From the NCBI GenBank assembly GCA_035361075.1, contig DAOSBX010000001.1, positions 110,693 through 174,692 on the forward strand: DNA of 64,000 bases. The letters run 5' to 3'. Each line of letters begins with the position of its first letter. Positions within the stretch are counted from its first letter, which is position 1. The translations under genes and the position numbers were made by a program. This document shows positions 53,707 through 62,276 of the stretch, piece after piece. This DNA is from Candidatus Hydrogenedens sp. (GTDB lineage Bacteria > Hydrogenedentota > Hydrogenedentia > Hydrogenedentales > Hydrogenedentaceae). The notes under the pieces are model-generated. The model was not told the DNA's origin, made no database searches, and was given only the letters and a program-made list of their open reading frames with translations.

Positions 53707-55094
53707 ATGAAAAGGAACTAATACCTCGTAAAATTGTTGAAGAGTTAGATAAATATATCGTTGGTCAGGACGAAGCCAAAAAGAAAGTTGCTATTGCTTT
53801 AAGAAACCGATGGCGAAGACAAATGATTCGTTCTGACCTTAAAGATGATGTAATCCCAAAAAATATTATTATGATTGGACCAACAGGCGTTGGAAAAACA
53901 GAAATAGCACGTAGATTAGCAAAGTTAGTTAATGCACCATTTATTAAGGTCGAAGCATCACGATTTACAGAGGTAGGTTATGTCGGCAGAGATTGCGAAT
54001 CCATGATTCGCGAACTGGTAGACGTCGCCGTTAATATGGTAAAAGAAGAGATGAAAGAACAAAAAAGAGATGAAGCAAAAAAGATAGTAGAAGATAAACT
54101 TGTAGAATTACTTTTACCAAAGCAACCAAGAAGCACTGCTGAATATAAACCATTTGACCCTACTCAGGGAGATGAAAAGCCTGTTATTCAGAACAAAGAA
54201 GAATCATTTGCTAAAGCAAGGGAAATATTAAAAGAACGATTAAAGCAAGGGTTACTTGAAGACAAAGAAATTGAAATTGATGTAAAAGATAGCAAAGGAA
54301 TGCCTTTATTACAAGTGTTTTCAGGTTCAAGTTTGGACGAAATGGAAATTTCCCTTCAAGAAATGCTCGGAAAATTTATGCCACAATCTCAAAAAAGAAG
54401 AAGAGTCAAAATTAGTGAAGCACGTAAAATCCTTGAGTCAGAAATATTACAAGATTTGATTGATATGGAACAAGTAACACGTGAAGCCATAGACCGAGTG
54501 CAAAATACAGGTATTATATTTTTAGATGAGATAGATAAGATTGCTTCACGTGGCTCACCTGCTCATGGACCAGATGTGTCGAGAGAAGGCGTTCAAAGAG
54601 ACATCTTACCAATTGTAGAAGGTAGTACCGTTTTGACCAAGTATGGGCCTGTTCGGACAGACCACATCCTCTTTATCGCAGCTGGGGCTTTCCATATGAC
54701 GAAAGTATCAGATTTAATCCCAGAACTTCAAGGAAGATTTCCCATTCGTGTTGAATTAAAAAGCCTTAATAAAGAAGATTTTAGAAGAATCCTTACAGAA
54801 CCCAAAAACTCCTTAATTCGACAATACATAGAGTTATTAGAGACAGAACAAATAAACGTGAGTTTCGCCCAAGATGCTATCGAATGTATGGCTGAATATT
54901 GTGAGAAAATAAACCAGCAAACAGAAGATATTGGAGCCCGTAGACTACATACCATAATGGAAGTAATCCTTGAAGATTTAATGTACGATGTCCAGAAGTA
55001 CAAAGATAAAGAAGTCGTTATCACCCGTGAACAAGTGGAAGCGAAATTATCGACGATAATTGAAAATAGAGACTTAACAAAATATATCTTATAA
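53700..55094 (+). CDS. hslU: HslU, ATPase subunit of the HslVU protease
   Basis: HslU unfolds substrates and feeds them to the HslV peptidase. The 464-residue protein has RKIVEELDKYIVGQDEAKKKVA, Walker A GPTGVGKTE (60-68), the HslU motif GYVGRDCESMIREL, an I-domain (about 110-245), Walker B IIFLDEIDKIASRG and a C-terminal DLTKYIL. That tail is the element that inserts into HslV and activates it, so an HslV partner should exist. No hslV gene lies next to it or anywhere in the window, although the usual order is hslV-hslU. Confidence 0.95.
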   Translation: MLNEKELIPRKIVEELDKYIVGQDEAKKKVAIALRNRWRRQMIRSDLKDDVIPKNIIMIGPTGVGKTEIARRLAKLVNAPFIKVEASRFTEVGYVGRDCESMIRELVDVAVNMVKEEMKEQKRDEAKKIVEDKLVELLLPKQPRSTAEYKPFDPTQGDEKPVIQNKEESFAKAREILKERLKQGLLEDKEIEIDVKDSKGMPLLQVFSGSSLDEMEISLQEMLGKFMPQSQKRRRVKISEARKILESEILQDLIDMEQVTREAIDRVQNTGIIFLDEIDKIASRGSPAHGPDVSREGVQRDILPIVEGSTVLTKYGPVRTDHILFIAAGAFHMTKVSDLIPELQGRFPIRVELKSLNKEDFRRILTEPKNSLIRQYIELLETEQINVSFAQDAIECMAEYCEKINQQTEDIGARRLHTIMEVILEDLMYDVQKYKDKEVVITREQVEAKLSTIIENRDLTKYIL

Positions 55095-55115
55095 CTATTT
55101 GGAAAAGGAATATTC

Positions 55116-55814
55116 TTGTACCGCATAAAAGAAGTTGAATGCATAGGATTAAGTGTCGCATGTATTATTAGAAAAGAAGACTGGAATGAAAATTATAAAC
55201 CCCAAAATCAAAACAAAGAAGTAATAAATGTTCTTAAACAAAACAATGTAAATATAAACGCTATTTATAGAGTAAGACAGGAGCATACAAATCAGATAAA
55301 AATTATTGACTCCCATCATCTTACTAATTCTTACAAAGAAGAAAATTCTATTGCGGACGGAATCATAACGCAAATTCAAGGACTCGCTTTATGTATATCG
55401 GTTGCTGATTGTGTGCCTATTGTTTTATTTGATGTAGTAAAAAAAGTTTTAGGGCTTATCCATGCTGGTAGAGAAGGAACGAGAAAAAAGATTGTACAGG
55501 TAGCATTAAACATATTTATGGAGTATTTTTGTTCCAATCCAGAAAATATTTTTTGTTATATAGGTCCCTCAATCGGTCCTTGTTGTTATTATGTTTCAGA
55601 AGAGTTGGCAAAACAATGTGCAAAAGAAGGTTTGGTAATAAAACAAGAAAGAATCATAGATTTATGGCAATCAAACAAAATTCAAATGATAGGCAGTGGA
55701 ATAAAAGAAGAAAAAATAAAAATTTCAAATATATGCACGTGTTGTAATAATGAATATTATTCCTATCGCAGAGGAGATAAAGATTTAAGAAATTATGTTG
55801 TTGCTATGATTTGA
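55116..55814 (+). CDS. pgeF: Laccase-domain purine nucleoside phosphorylase-like protein (YfiH/PgeF family)
   Basis: Members of this family phosphorolyse adenosine and inosine, and PgeF edits peptidoglycan precursors; older annotation calls them polyphenol oxidases. The 232-residue protein has RQEHTNQI, ISVADCVPIVLFD, LIHAGREGTRKKI and YIGPSIGPCCYYVSEE, which hold the His/Cys/His zinc site. The usual HAGWRGT reads HAGREGT here, with Trp missing. The start is TTG, with AAGGAATATTC before it. It follows hslU by 21 bp. Confidence 0.87.
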   Translation: MYRIKEVECIGLSVACIIRKEDWNENYKPQNQNKEVINVLKQNNVNINAIYRVRQEHTNQIKIIDSHHLTNSYKEENSIADGIITQIQGLALCISVADCVPIVLFDVVKKVLGLIHAGREGTRKKIVQVALNIFMEYFCSNPENIFCYIGPSIGPCCYYVSEELAKQCAKEGLVIKQERIIDLWQSNKIQMIGSGIKEEKIKISNICTCCNNEYYSYRRGDKDLRNYVVAMI

Positions 55815-55822
55815 TTTGTTTA

Positions 55823-55852
55823 TTGAAAGAACAATTATTTTTGTGTTAAACT
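55823..55852 (+). promoter_or_regulatory. Candidate promoter of the rimP-nusA-infB operon
   Basis: TTGAAA (55823-55828) and TAAACT (55847-55852) are separated by 18 bp, with five of six and four of six consensus bases. The start site near 55859 would be upstream of a terminator-like hairpin, so the leader would contain a potential attenuator. Confidence 0.45.
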
Positions 55853-55874
55853 ATCTTTAGAGAAGAAAAAGAAT

Positions 55875-55903
55875 AGAGTGGGTGTAATGCCCACTCTTTC
55901 TTA
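55875..55903 (+). terminator. Rho-independent terminator or attenuator before rimP
   Basis: AGAGTGGG (55875-55882) pairs perfectly with CCCACTCT (55890-55897) around a 7-nt loop, followed by TTCTTATT. It is the most GC-rich hairpin noticed in any intergenic gap of the window. It ends the pgeF transcript and, if the promoter at 55823 is real, lies in the leader of rimP-nusA-infB. Confidence 0.7.
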
Positions 55904-55932
55904 TTATAAATACATTATTTAGGAGAATAATT

Positions 55933-56391
55933 GTGTCCACAAAAGAAAGAATAAAGAAATTGTGGATGACCTTAGAACCGTATGTTATTGAAAAAGGCTT
56001 CGAACTTATAGAATTAGAGTTCGGGGCTTATGGGAAATCTCCTGTTTTGAGAGTTTATATTGAGAATCCGACAAGACCTATTACTATTGACGATTGTACA
56101 GAAGTGTCATATATATTAAGTAATGTGTTAGATACCATAGATATGGAAGAACAATCATATATACTTGAAGTCTCATCACCAGGTTTTGATAGACCTCTTC
56201 GACGAGAAAAGGATTTTGTTCGTTTTGCAGGTGAAACTGTTCGGGTTCAAACAGATATGCCAGTCAATGGACGGAAGAATTTTAAAGGTGTATTGCAAGG
56301 TATCGATAATGAAATGGTTCTTGTTGATGTAAATGGAGAAATATTACAAATCCATTTAGAGAATCTAAAACATGTGAATTTAGTGAGGTAA
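55933..56391 (+). CDS. rimP: Ribosome maturation factor RimP
   Basis: RimP assists 30S subunit assembly. The 152-residue protein has the N-terminal domain (GFELIELEFGAYGKSPVLRVYIENP, ITIDDCTEVSYILSNVLD), the family block YILEVSSPGFDRPLRREKDFVRFAGETV and a C-terminal SH3-like barrel. The start is GTG with AGGAG upstream. It is first in the conserved rimP-nusA-infB order. Confidence 0.93.
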   Translation: MSTKERIKKLWMTLEPYVIEKGFELIELEFGAYGKSPVLRVYIENPTRPITIDDCTEVSYILSNVLDTIDMEEQSYILEVSSPGFDRPLRREKDFVRFAGETVRVQTDMPVNGRKNFKGVLQGIDNEMVLVDVNGEILQIHLENLKHVNLVR

Positions 56392-56405
56392 AAAGGAGAA
56401 AAGGT

Positions 56406-57473
56406 TTGAACCAAGAAATTAAAAAAATACTTGACCAGTTAGAGTTAGAAAAGAATATAGACCGTAAAGCACTTATAGAAGCAATTCGAAGTGCTGTAGA
56501 AGTTGCTGCAAGAAAAGAAATCGGACCTAAATCCAAAGTTATTGTTGAATTATCTCACGATACATTCGAATTTAAAGTTTTTGAAATAAGAACTGTTGTC
56601 GAAAAAGTTGAGGAACCTACAACACAAATTGCCCTTGAAGAAGCAGTAAAATTAAATCCAAATGTAAACAAAGGAAATCTGTTAAAAGTTCCTACTGAAA
56701 TAAAAGGTTTCGGAAGAATTGCTGCGCAAGCGGCAAAACAAGTTATTATTCAAAAAATAAAAGAAGCAGAAAAAGAACAAGTATATTCTGAATTCAAACA
56801 ACGAGAAGGAGACCTTGTAACAGGTACAGTAAAAAGGGTTAGTAAAGGAGAAATAATCGTAGCATTAGGAAGAGCAGAGGCAATTTTACCTGTAAAAGAA
56901 CAGACACCTGGCGAAATTTACCGACCAAACGACCGTATAAAAGCCTATGTATTAAAAGTAGAACGTAAAGATAAAAACCAAAAAGGACCCGTGATTGTTT
57001 TATCAAGGTCAGCTCCTCAATTAGTCAAAGCACTCTTTGCAAATGAAGTTCCTGAAATATATGAAGGGATTGTGGAAATAAAAGCAGTCGCACGAGACCC
57101 AGGGAGAAGATGTAAAATCGCTGTGATATCTCATGACCCAAATGTAGACCCTATAGGTGCATGTGTAGGACTTAAAGGAGCAAGAGTAAGAGCAATCGTT
57201 GAAGAATTAGGAGGAGAAAAAATAGATATTATTGAATGGAGTGATAATCCAGCAGAATTATGTGCACGTGCTTTAAATCCAGCAGATATAATTGACGTAT
57301 CTGTGAATGCAGAAAAAAAACTACTTCTTGTTGCTGTCCCACAGGACCAATTATCATTAGCCATCGGCAAACATGGACAAAATGCAAAATTAGCATCTCG
57401 TCTTGTTGGGTGGAATATAGATATAAAAGCGGAACAAGTTCCGAAGGAAGAAAAAACAGCCAATGATGAATAA
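56406..57473 (+). CDS. nusA: Transcription termination/antitermination factor NusA
   Basis: NusA binds RNA polymerase and modulates pausing, termination and antitermination. The 355-residue protein has the N-terminal polymerase-binding domain (about 1-125), an S1 domain (about 133-200, GDLVTGTVKRVSKGEIIVALG) and two KH domains (about 200-345, ending AIGKHGQNAKLASRLVGWNI). It lacks the acidic repeats found in E. coli, like most NusA proteins. The start is TTG with AAGGAG upstream; an ATG alternative is not available nearby. Confidence 0.95.
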   Translation: MNQEIKKILDQLELEKNIDRKALIEAIRSAVEVAARKEIGPKSKVIVELSHDTFEFKVFEIRTVVEKVEEPTTQIALEEAVKLNPNVNKGNLLKVPTEIKGFGRIAAQAAKQVIIQKIKEAEKEQVYSEFKQREGDLVTGTVKRVSKGEIIVALGRAEAILPVKEQTPGEIYRPNDRIKAYVLKVERKDKNQKGPVIVLSRSAPQLVKALFANEVPEIYEGIVEIKAVARDPGRRCKIAVISHDPNVDPIGACVGLKGARVRAIVEELGGEKIDIIEWSDNPAELCARALNPADIIDVSVNAEKKLLLVAVPQDQLSLAIGKHGQNAKLASRLVGWNIDIKAEQVPKEEKTANDE

Positions 57474-57509
57474 CTTAAAAGGAAACTCTGTTCCGGGAGG
57501 TTGTAATTA

Positions 57510-60500
57510 ATGCCGACACTTAAACAACTTGCAAGCAATTTTCAACGTATAACAAGAAAACAAGCAGAAAAAATCTTAAAAGAAGTATTTCATTTAGATA
57601 GTTTTGAGAAAGATTTGACTGATGAACAAGCACAAATATTATTAGATATAGACGATGCCCCAGATAAGCAGGAAGAAATAAAAAATAAAGTAATTGAGGA
57701 ATTAACAAAGGCTGAGAAGAAAGAGAAAGGGAAAACCTCCAGCAAGAAAAAGAAAATGGATGAAGCTGGGGCAGAAGAAACAGTAGAAAAGAAAAAAGAA
57801 AAAGAGAAAAAAACAAAGAAAGAGAAAAAAGAGGAAAAAGAACACAAAAAAGAAGAGAAAAAAACTCGTGGGAGACCAAAATCAAAAGAGAAGAGAGAAG
57901 GAACCCTATTAAAAGAGAGGAAGAAAGAACCTTCTAAAAGAGGTAGAAAAAAGAAAGTAACAGAACAAGAAACAAAAGAGAGAAAAAGAACTCAAACGAA
58001 GAAAGAGGGTAGAAAAAGAAAAAAAGAAGTAGTTGGCAATGTTGAAGGTAGTATCAAAGAAAAAGGTGACATTACCAAAGAACAGGACATATCTTATCAA
58101 ATAGAACCTCCAACCAGTGTATTAACTATTGAACCTAAAATTGAACCTCATGAAGAGGTAAAAAGTGATACAACTGAAAAGATTCAAGTACAAAAACAAA
58201 CTCCTCAAGCCGAAATAGTATCGGCAGAAGAAATTAGTCCAAATAAGAAACAACCTATTGACGACACAAAGAAAAAAAAGAAGTCAAAAGAACAAAGTGT
58301 CGAAATTAGTATTGGTGCTGCTGTAGAAGAGTCAGAACCTGTTGTAGAAGTCGTGTTATCAGATGGAACAAGAGCACGTATCGGTGATGAAAATTTTGAT
58401 GAAAAAATTCTAATGACCAAGTCAACAACAGAAGAAACAACAGAAGATATTATAGACCTCGAAGAAGATACAGAATACGAGTTATTGGAAAGGAAAAAAC
58501 ACAAAAAGGTAGCAAAACATATTCCTATCCCAGACCCAGAGGTCGTTGAAAAAGTTAAGCGATTATCATTAGAAAAACTAAAGAAAAAAGAAAAAACTCG
58601 TCAAAAAGAAGTTGTTATTGATAAAACCGATTTATTTAAAGGGCATGAAGAGCGAAAACCTAAAACCGATAAGAAGGATAAAAAAAGAGATAAGGAACCG
58701 AAACGTCAACATATATTTGATGATGAAACAATTATGAGAGAAGCTGCCGCAGTAGTCAAAGAATATGAGGCATATGGTTCAGTCTCACATTTAAAGAAAA
58801 AGAAAAGGAAAAAAGACAAAATGTCTTTTGAAGAAACTATGGAAAAAGTAGAAGTCCCAGTTATTGAAGTTAGTGGTCCTATGACTGTTGAAAATCTGGC
58901 TCAATTCTTAGAAATCTCACCATCAGATATTATTGTAGATTTGATGGACTTAAACATAATGGCAACAAAAAATCAGCTAATAGATTTAGATACAATTCGA
59001 TTTATTACACAAAAGTATGGTGTCGAAGTTAAATTAGTTATTCCAGAAGAGGAAGATATTTTAGTTGAGGAACCAGATAAACCAGAAGATTTAATGCCTC
59101 GTGCTCCTGTAGTCACAGTAATGGGACACGTTGACCATGGTAAAACCTCTTTGTTAGACCGTGTACGTTCTACGAACGTTGTGGCAACAGAGTCCGGTGG
59201 AATTACTCAACATATTGCTGCGTATGAAGTTAATACAAATAATGGCAAAGTTGTATTCCTCGATACACCAGGACACGAAGCATTTACTCAAATGCGTGCT
59301 CGTGGTGCAAAAATAACAGATATTGTCGTATTGGTTGTAGCCGCAGATGATGGAGTTCAACCACAAACAATAGAAGCAATTGACCATGCAAAAGCAGCAG
59401 AAGTCCCCATTATCGTAGCAATAAATAAATGTGATAAACCCGATGCTCAGCCCGACCGAGTCCGTCAAGAACTGGTTGCTTACGATTTAATAGATGAGGC
59501 TTGGGGTGGAAAAACAATTATGAAAAACATATCCGCAAAAACAGGTGAAGGTGTTAATGAGTTATTAGAACTCATTATTCTGCAATCACAAATCATGGAC
59601 CTAAAAGCAAATCCTAATAAAAAGGCACGTGGAACTGTTATTGAAGCGGAAATTAGTCGAGGTTTCGGACCTGTCGCTTGGGTTTTAATTCAAAAAGGAA
59701 CACTACGGGTCGGTGACATCTGCCTTGTAGGTAATACTTGGGGTAAAGTCCGCACAATGTTTAATTCCGCAGGGGATGTAATTAAAGAAGCAGGTCCCTC
59801 AACACCTGTTTTAATATCTGGTTTAGAAGAATTACCTGAGGCTGGTGATACTCTTATAGTTGTAGAAGATGATAAGAAAGCAAAATTGATTGCTGAAAAA
59901 CGAGCAGAAATTAAAAAACTACAAAAAGGTGAACAAGCTAAAGTTATATCGTTAGAAGATTTCCACGCATTAGTAGAGTCAGGAGAACAAAAGAAACTTC
60001 ATATCTTAATAAAAGCTGATGTTCAAGGTTCTGCAGATGTATTAAAATCCAGTCTATCTGGACTGGGAAATGAAGAGGTTGGCGTTGAAATCATCCATTA
60101 TAGCGTCGGAGAAGTAAACGAATCAGACGTACTATTAGCACAAGTGAGTAAAGCAATAATAATAGGATTCCGCATAGGAACAAATTCACGTGCTCAAAAA
60201 TTAGCAGAAGAAACAGGCGTAGAGATACGTAAATATGAAGTTATTTACGACGTTATTGAGGATGTGAGAAAAGCATTATCAGGACTTTTGAAACCTATTA
60301 TTAACGAGATAATTATGGGACATGCAGAGATAAGAAAGGTATTTCACTCATCAACATTTGGAAATATAGCAGGTTGTTTCCAATTGGATGGTACAACAGT
60401 ACGTGGTTCATTGGCACGAGTTATTCGTGAAGGAAATGTTATTTGTGAAGATAGAATAAATTCATTAAAAAGAAATAAAGATGATGTTCGTGAAGTTTCT

Positions 60501-60605
60501 GCAGGCTTTGAGTGTGGAATAAAGTTGGAAAAATTTGAAGATATTAAAGAAGGGGATATAATAGAGACATATAGATTAGAAGAAGTAAAACCCAGTTTAA
60601 ATTAA
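57510..60605 (+). CDS. infB: Translation initiation factor IF-2
   Basis: IF-2 is the GTPase that brings initiator tRNA to the 30S subunit. The 1031-residue protein has an N-terminal helical domain (1-50), a very long Lys/Glu-rich linker (about 60-435), an IF2_N domain (about 445-515), the GTPase domain with G1 GHVDHGKT (539-546), DTPGHEAF and NKCD, and domains II-IV. The linker is unusually long and, over residues about 60-175, is mainly Lys, Glu, Arg and Thr; it is likely disordered. The ylxR and ylxQ genes often found between nusA and infB are absent: only 36 bp separate the two. Confidence 0.95.
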   Translation: MPTLKQLASNFQRITRKQAEKILKEVFHLDSFEKDLTDEQAQILLDIDDAPDKQEEIKNKVIEELTKAEKKEKGKTSSKKKKMDEAGAEETVEKKKEKEKKTKKEKKEEKEHKKEEKKTRGRPKSKEKREGTLLKERKKEPSKRGRKKKVTEQETKERKRTQTKKEGRKRKKEVVGNVEGSIKEKGDITKEQDISYQIEPPTSVLTIEPKIEPHEEVKSDTTEKIQVQKQTPQAEIVSAEEISPNKKQPIDDTKKKKKSKEQSVEISIGAAVEESEPVVEVVLSDGTRARIGDENFDEKILMTKSTTEETTEDIIDLEEDTEYELLERKKHKKVAKHIPIPDPEVVEKVKRLSLEKLKKKEKTRQKEVVIDKTDLFKGHEERKPKTDKKDKKRDKEPKRQHIFDDETIMREAAAVVKEYEAYGSVSHLKKKKRKKDKMSFEETMEKVEVPVIEVSGPMTVENLAQFLEISPSDIIVDLMDLNIMATKNQLIDLDTIRFITQKYGVEVKLVIPEEEDILVEEPDKPEDLMPRAPVVTVMGHVDHGKTSLLDRVRSTNVVATESGGITQHIAAYEVNTNNGKVVFLDTPGHEAFTQMRARGAKITDIVVLVVAADDGVQPQTIEAIDHAKAAEVPIIVAINKCDKPDAQPDRVRQELVAYDLIDEAWGGKTIMKNISAKTGEGVNELLELIILQSQIMDLKANPNKKARGTVIEAEISRGFGPVAWVLIQKGTLRVGDICLVGNTWGKVRTMFNSAGDVIKEAGPSTPVLISGLEELPEAGDTLIVVEDDKKAKLIAEKRAEIKKLQKGEQAKVISLEDFHALVESGEQKKLHILIKADVQGSADVLKSSLSGLGNEEVGVEIIHYSVGEVNESDVLLAQVSKAIIIGFRIGTNSRAQKLAEETGVEIRKYEVIYDVIEDVRKALSGLLKPIINEIIMGHAEIRKVFHSSTFGNIAGCFQLDGTTVRGSLARVIREGNVICEDRINSLKRNKDDVREVSAGFECGIKLEKFEDIKEGDIIETYRLEEVKPSLN

Positions 60606-60668
60606 AATAACAAAATATTTTGGGAAGTAATTTATGGGGTAGCTATTGGCGTTTTACATTTAGATTTT

Positions 60669-60920
60669 TTGATATTTGGAGCAAGGTCCCTTAAAGAAAA
60701 GAGGCGTGTCGTTAAAAGTTTAACTTCTCAAATAAGAGGAAAATTTAATTGCTCCATAGCCGAAACTGAATATTTAGACTTATGGCAGAGAGCCCATATT
60801 ACCGTTTGTGTCGTTTCAAATGAACATAAATTTACAAACACACAGTTGAATGAAATTGTAAAATTTGCAGAAAAAAACGCTGATGCACAAATGATTGACT
60901 ATAGGATAGAAATGCTATGA
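60669..60920 (+). CDS. DUF503 (YlxP-like) protein, apparent frameshift at its start
   Basis: The frame encodes FGARSLKEKRRVVKSLTSQIRGKF, IAETEYLDLWQRAHITVCVVSNE and a helical end, matching DUF503/YlxP, a small protein encoded between infB and rbfA in many bacteria. DUF503 normally begins with a strand of about 15 residues before GARSLKEK. That strand (GVAIGVLHLDFLIF) is encoded in the same frame from 60636, but without a start codon in frame. The ATG at 60634 is one base out of frame and hits TAG after two codons. One more G in the run GGGG (60636-60639) would join ATG to the frame. The TTG at 60669 is only the first usable in-frame start. It overlaps the next gene by 4 bp. Confidence 0.75.
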   Translation: MIFGARSLKEKRRVVKSLTSQIRGKFNCSIAETEYLDLWQRAHITVCVVSNEHKFTNTQLNEIVKFAEKNADAQMIDYRIEML

Positions 60921-62266
60921 CATCAAAAGGAAGAACAGAAAGAGTTGCAGAATACATTCGTGAAGAAATTGCAAAACTTCTAATTGATGGCATTAAAGAC
61001 CCACGACTTGGTTTCGTTTCTGTCATGGGTGTAAAAATGTCAAAAGACCTTCGATATGCCAATGTGTATGTAAGTCTTTACGGTGATGAAAAACAACGGA
61101 AGAGTTCTCTTGTAGCACTACAGAATTCTGCTGGTTGGGTCAAAGCAATGATTGCTCACAACTTACACATGCGTTATATCCCCGAAATACGATTCTTCCC
61201 AGATGATAGCCTTGATAGAGTATATGCAATGGAAGAGGTATTTAATAAAATACATGAAACACGCGAACAGCAACCCTTTATCCATCTCAATTTGCCAACA
61301 CTTATTGAAGAAATAAAAACATCTGACCGAATAATGCTAACAACTCATGAACGCCCTGATGGTGACGCTATTGGAAGTTTGTTAGGTTTATGGTATTGGC
61401 TCGAATCACAAGGCAAAGAGGTTGTTTTCCCAATGATTGCCAAAAAAGTTCCTAAAATGTATTTATTCATGCCAAGAGCAGATAAAATCCTGACTCTGGA
61501 AGATGAAGAGCCACCTCATATTAATGTAGATACAGTAATTATTGTTGATGTTGCTTCATTAGACAGAATTGGAGACGTAGCACAATTAGTTGTACCAGCC
61601 CATAAAGTGATTGTAATTGACCATCACGATACACCAGGTGCAAATGGATTAATGGGTTTTATCGATGCTTCATATTCCGCATGTGGCGAAATAATTGCAG
61701 AAATGTTCTTAACTACTCAAACACCATTGACAAAAGAGTCAGCAATATGTTTATATGTAGCACAGGCAACAGATACAGGAGGATACCGATTTTCAAATAC
61801 AAAAGCCCGTTCTCATCAAATTGCATCCGTACTCCTCGAAACAGAATTTGATCTCGAAGAAATTAATACAAAAATATTCGATACTATGACAATATACCAA
61901 TTTGAATTGCTTAAACGGATTGTAAACCGCACAAAAATAGAAATAAACGGCAAAGTCTCTTATAGTTACTTAAATCAGAAAGACTTTGAACAGATAGGTG
62001 CAACATTAGAAGATTGCCACAATTTGGTTAATGTATTAAGAGACATAGAAGGAGTAGTAGTAGGTGTTTTATTCACAGAAATGACTTCAGGTAAAACAAA
62101 GGTTAGCATACGTTCACGTAAGGAATTCCATGCTGGAGAATTTCTAACACAATATGGAGGTGGTGGACACCAGTGTGCAGCTGGTGGTGTTTTAAATATG
62201 CCTTTAGAAGAGGCAAAAGCATTGATAATTTCCAATATAGAAAAAGAAATAAAGAAAAAAGAGTGA
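60917..62266 (+). CDS. RbfA-NrnA fusion: ribosome-binding factor A joined to DHH-family oligoribonuclease/pAp phosphatase
   Basis: The single 449-residue frame joins two proteins that are usually separate neighbours. Residues 1-115 are RbfA (RTERVAEYIREEIAKLLIDGIKDPRLGFVSV, MSKDLRYANVYVS, LHMRYIPEIRFFPDDSLDR), a KH-fold 30S maturation factor. Residues about 125-449 are NrnA-like: THERPDGDAIGS (first Asp motif), VDVASLDRIG, VIDHHDTPG (Asp235-His236-His237), ATDTGGYRFSNT and the DHHA1 GGGGHQCAAGG. NrnA degrades nano-RNA and 3'-phosphoadenosine 5'-phosphate. No stop or frame break lies in the 10-15 residue junction. All catalytic residues of the second half are present. Confidence 0.9.
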   Translation: MTSKGRTERVAEYIREEIAKLLIDGIKDPRLGFVSVMGVKMSKDLRYANVYVSLYGDEKQRKSSLVALQNSAGWVKAMIAHNLHMRYIPEIRFFPDDSLDRVYAMEEVFNKIHETREQQPFIHLNLPTLIEEIKTSDRIMLTTHERPDGDAIGSLLGLWYWLESQGKEVVFPMIAKKVPKMYLFMPRADKILTLEDEEPPHINVDTVIIVDVASLDRIGDVAQLVVPAHKVIVIDHHDTPGANGLMGFIDASYSACGEIIAEMFLTTQTPLTKESAICLYVAQATDTGGYRFSNTKARSHQIASVLLETEFDLEEINTKIFDTMTIYQFELLKRIVNRTKIEINGKVSYSYLNQKDFEQIGATLEDCHNLVNVLRDIEGVVVGVLFTEMTSGKTKVSIRSRKEFHAGEFLTQYGGGGHQCAAGGVLNMPLEEAKALIISNIEKEIKKKE

Positions 62267-62276
62267 AAAGTCTATT

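Noticed and set aside
57520..57885. Minus-strand open frame of 121 codons inside infB
   Set aside because: It is the antisense of the Lys/Glu-rich linker, which yields Phe/Leu/Ser-rich frames without stops by composition alone.
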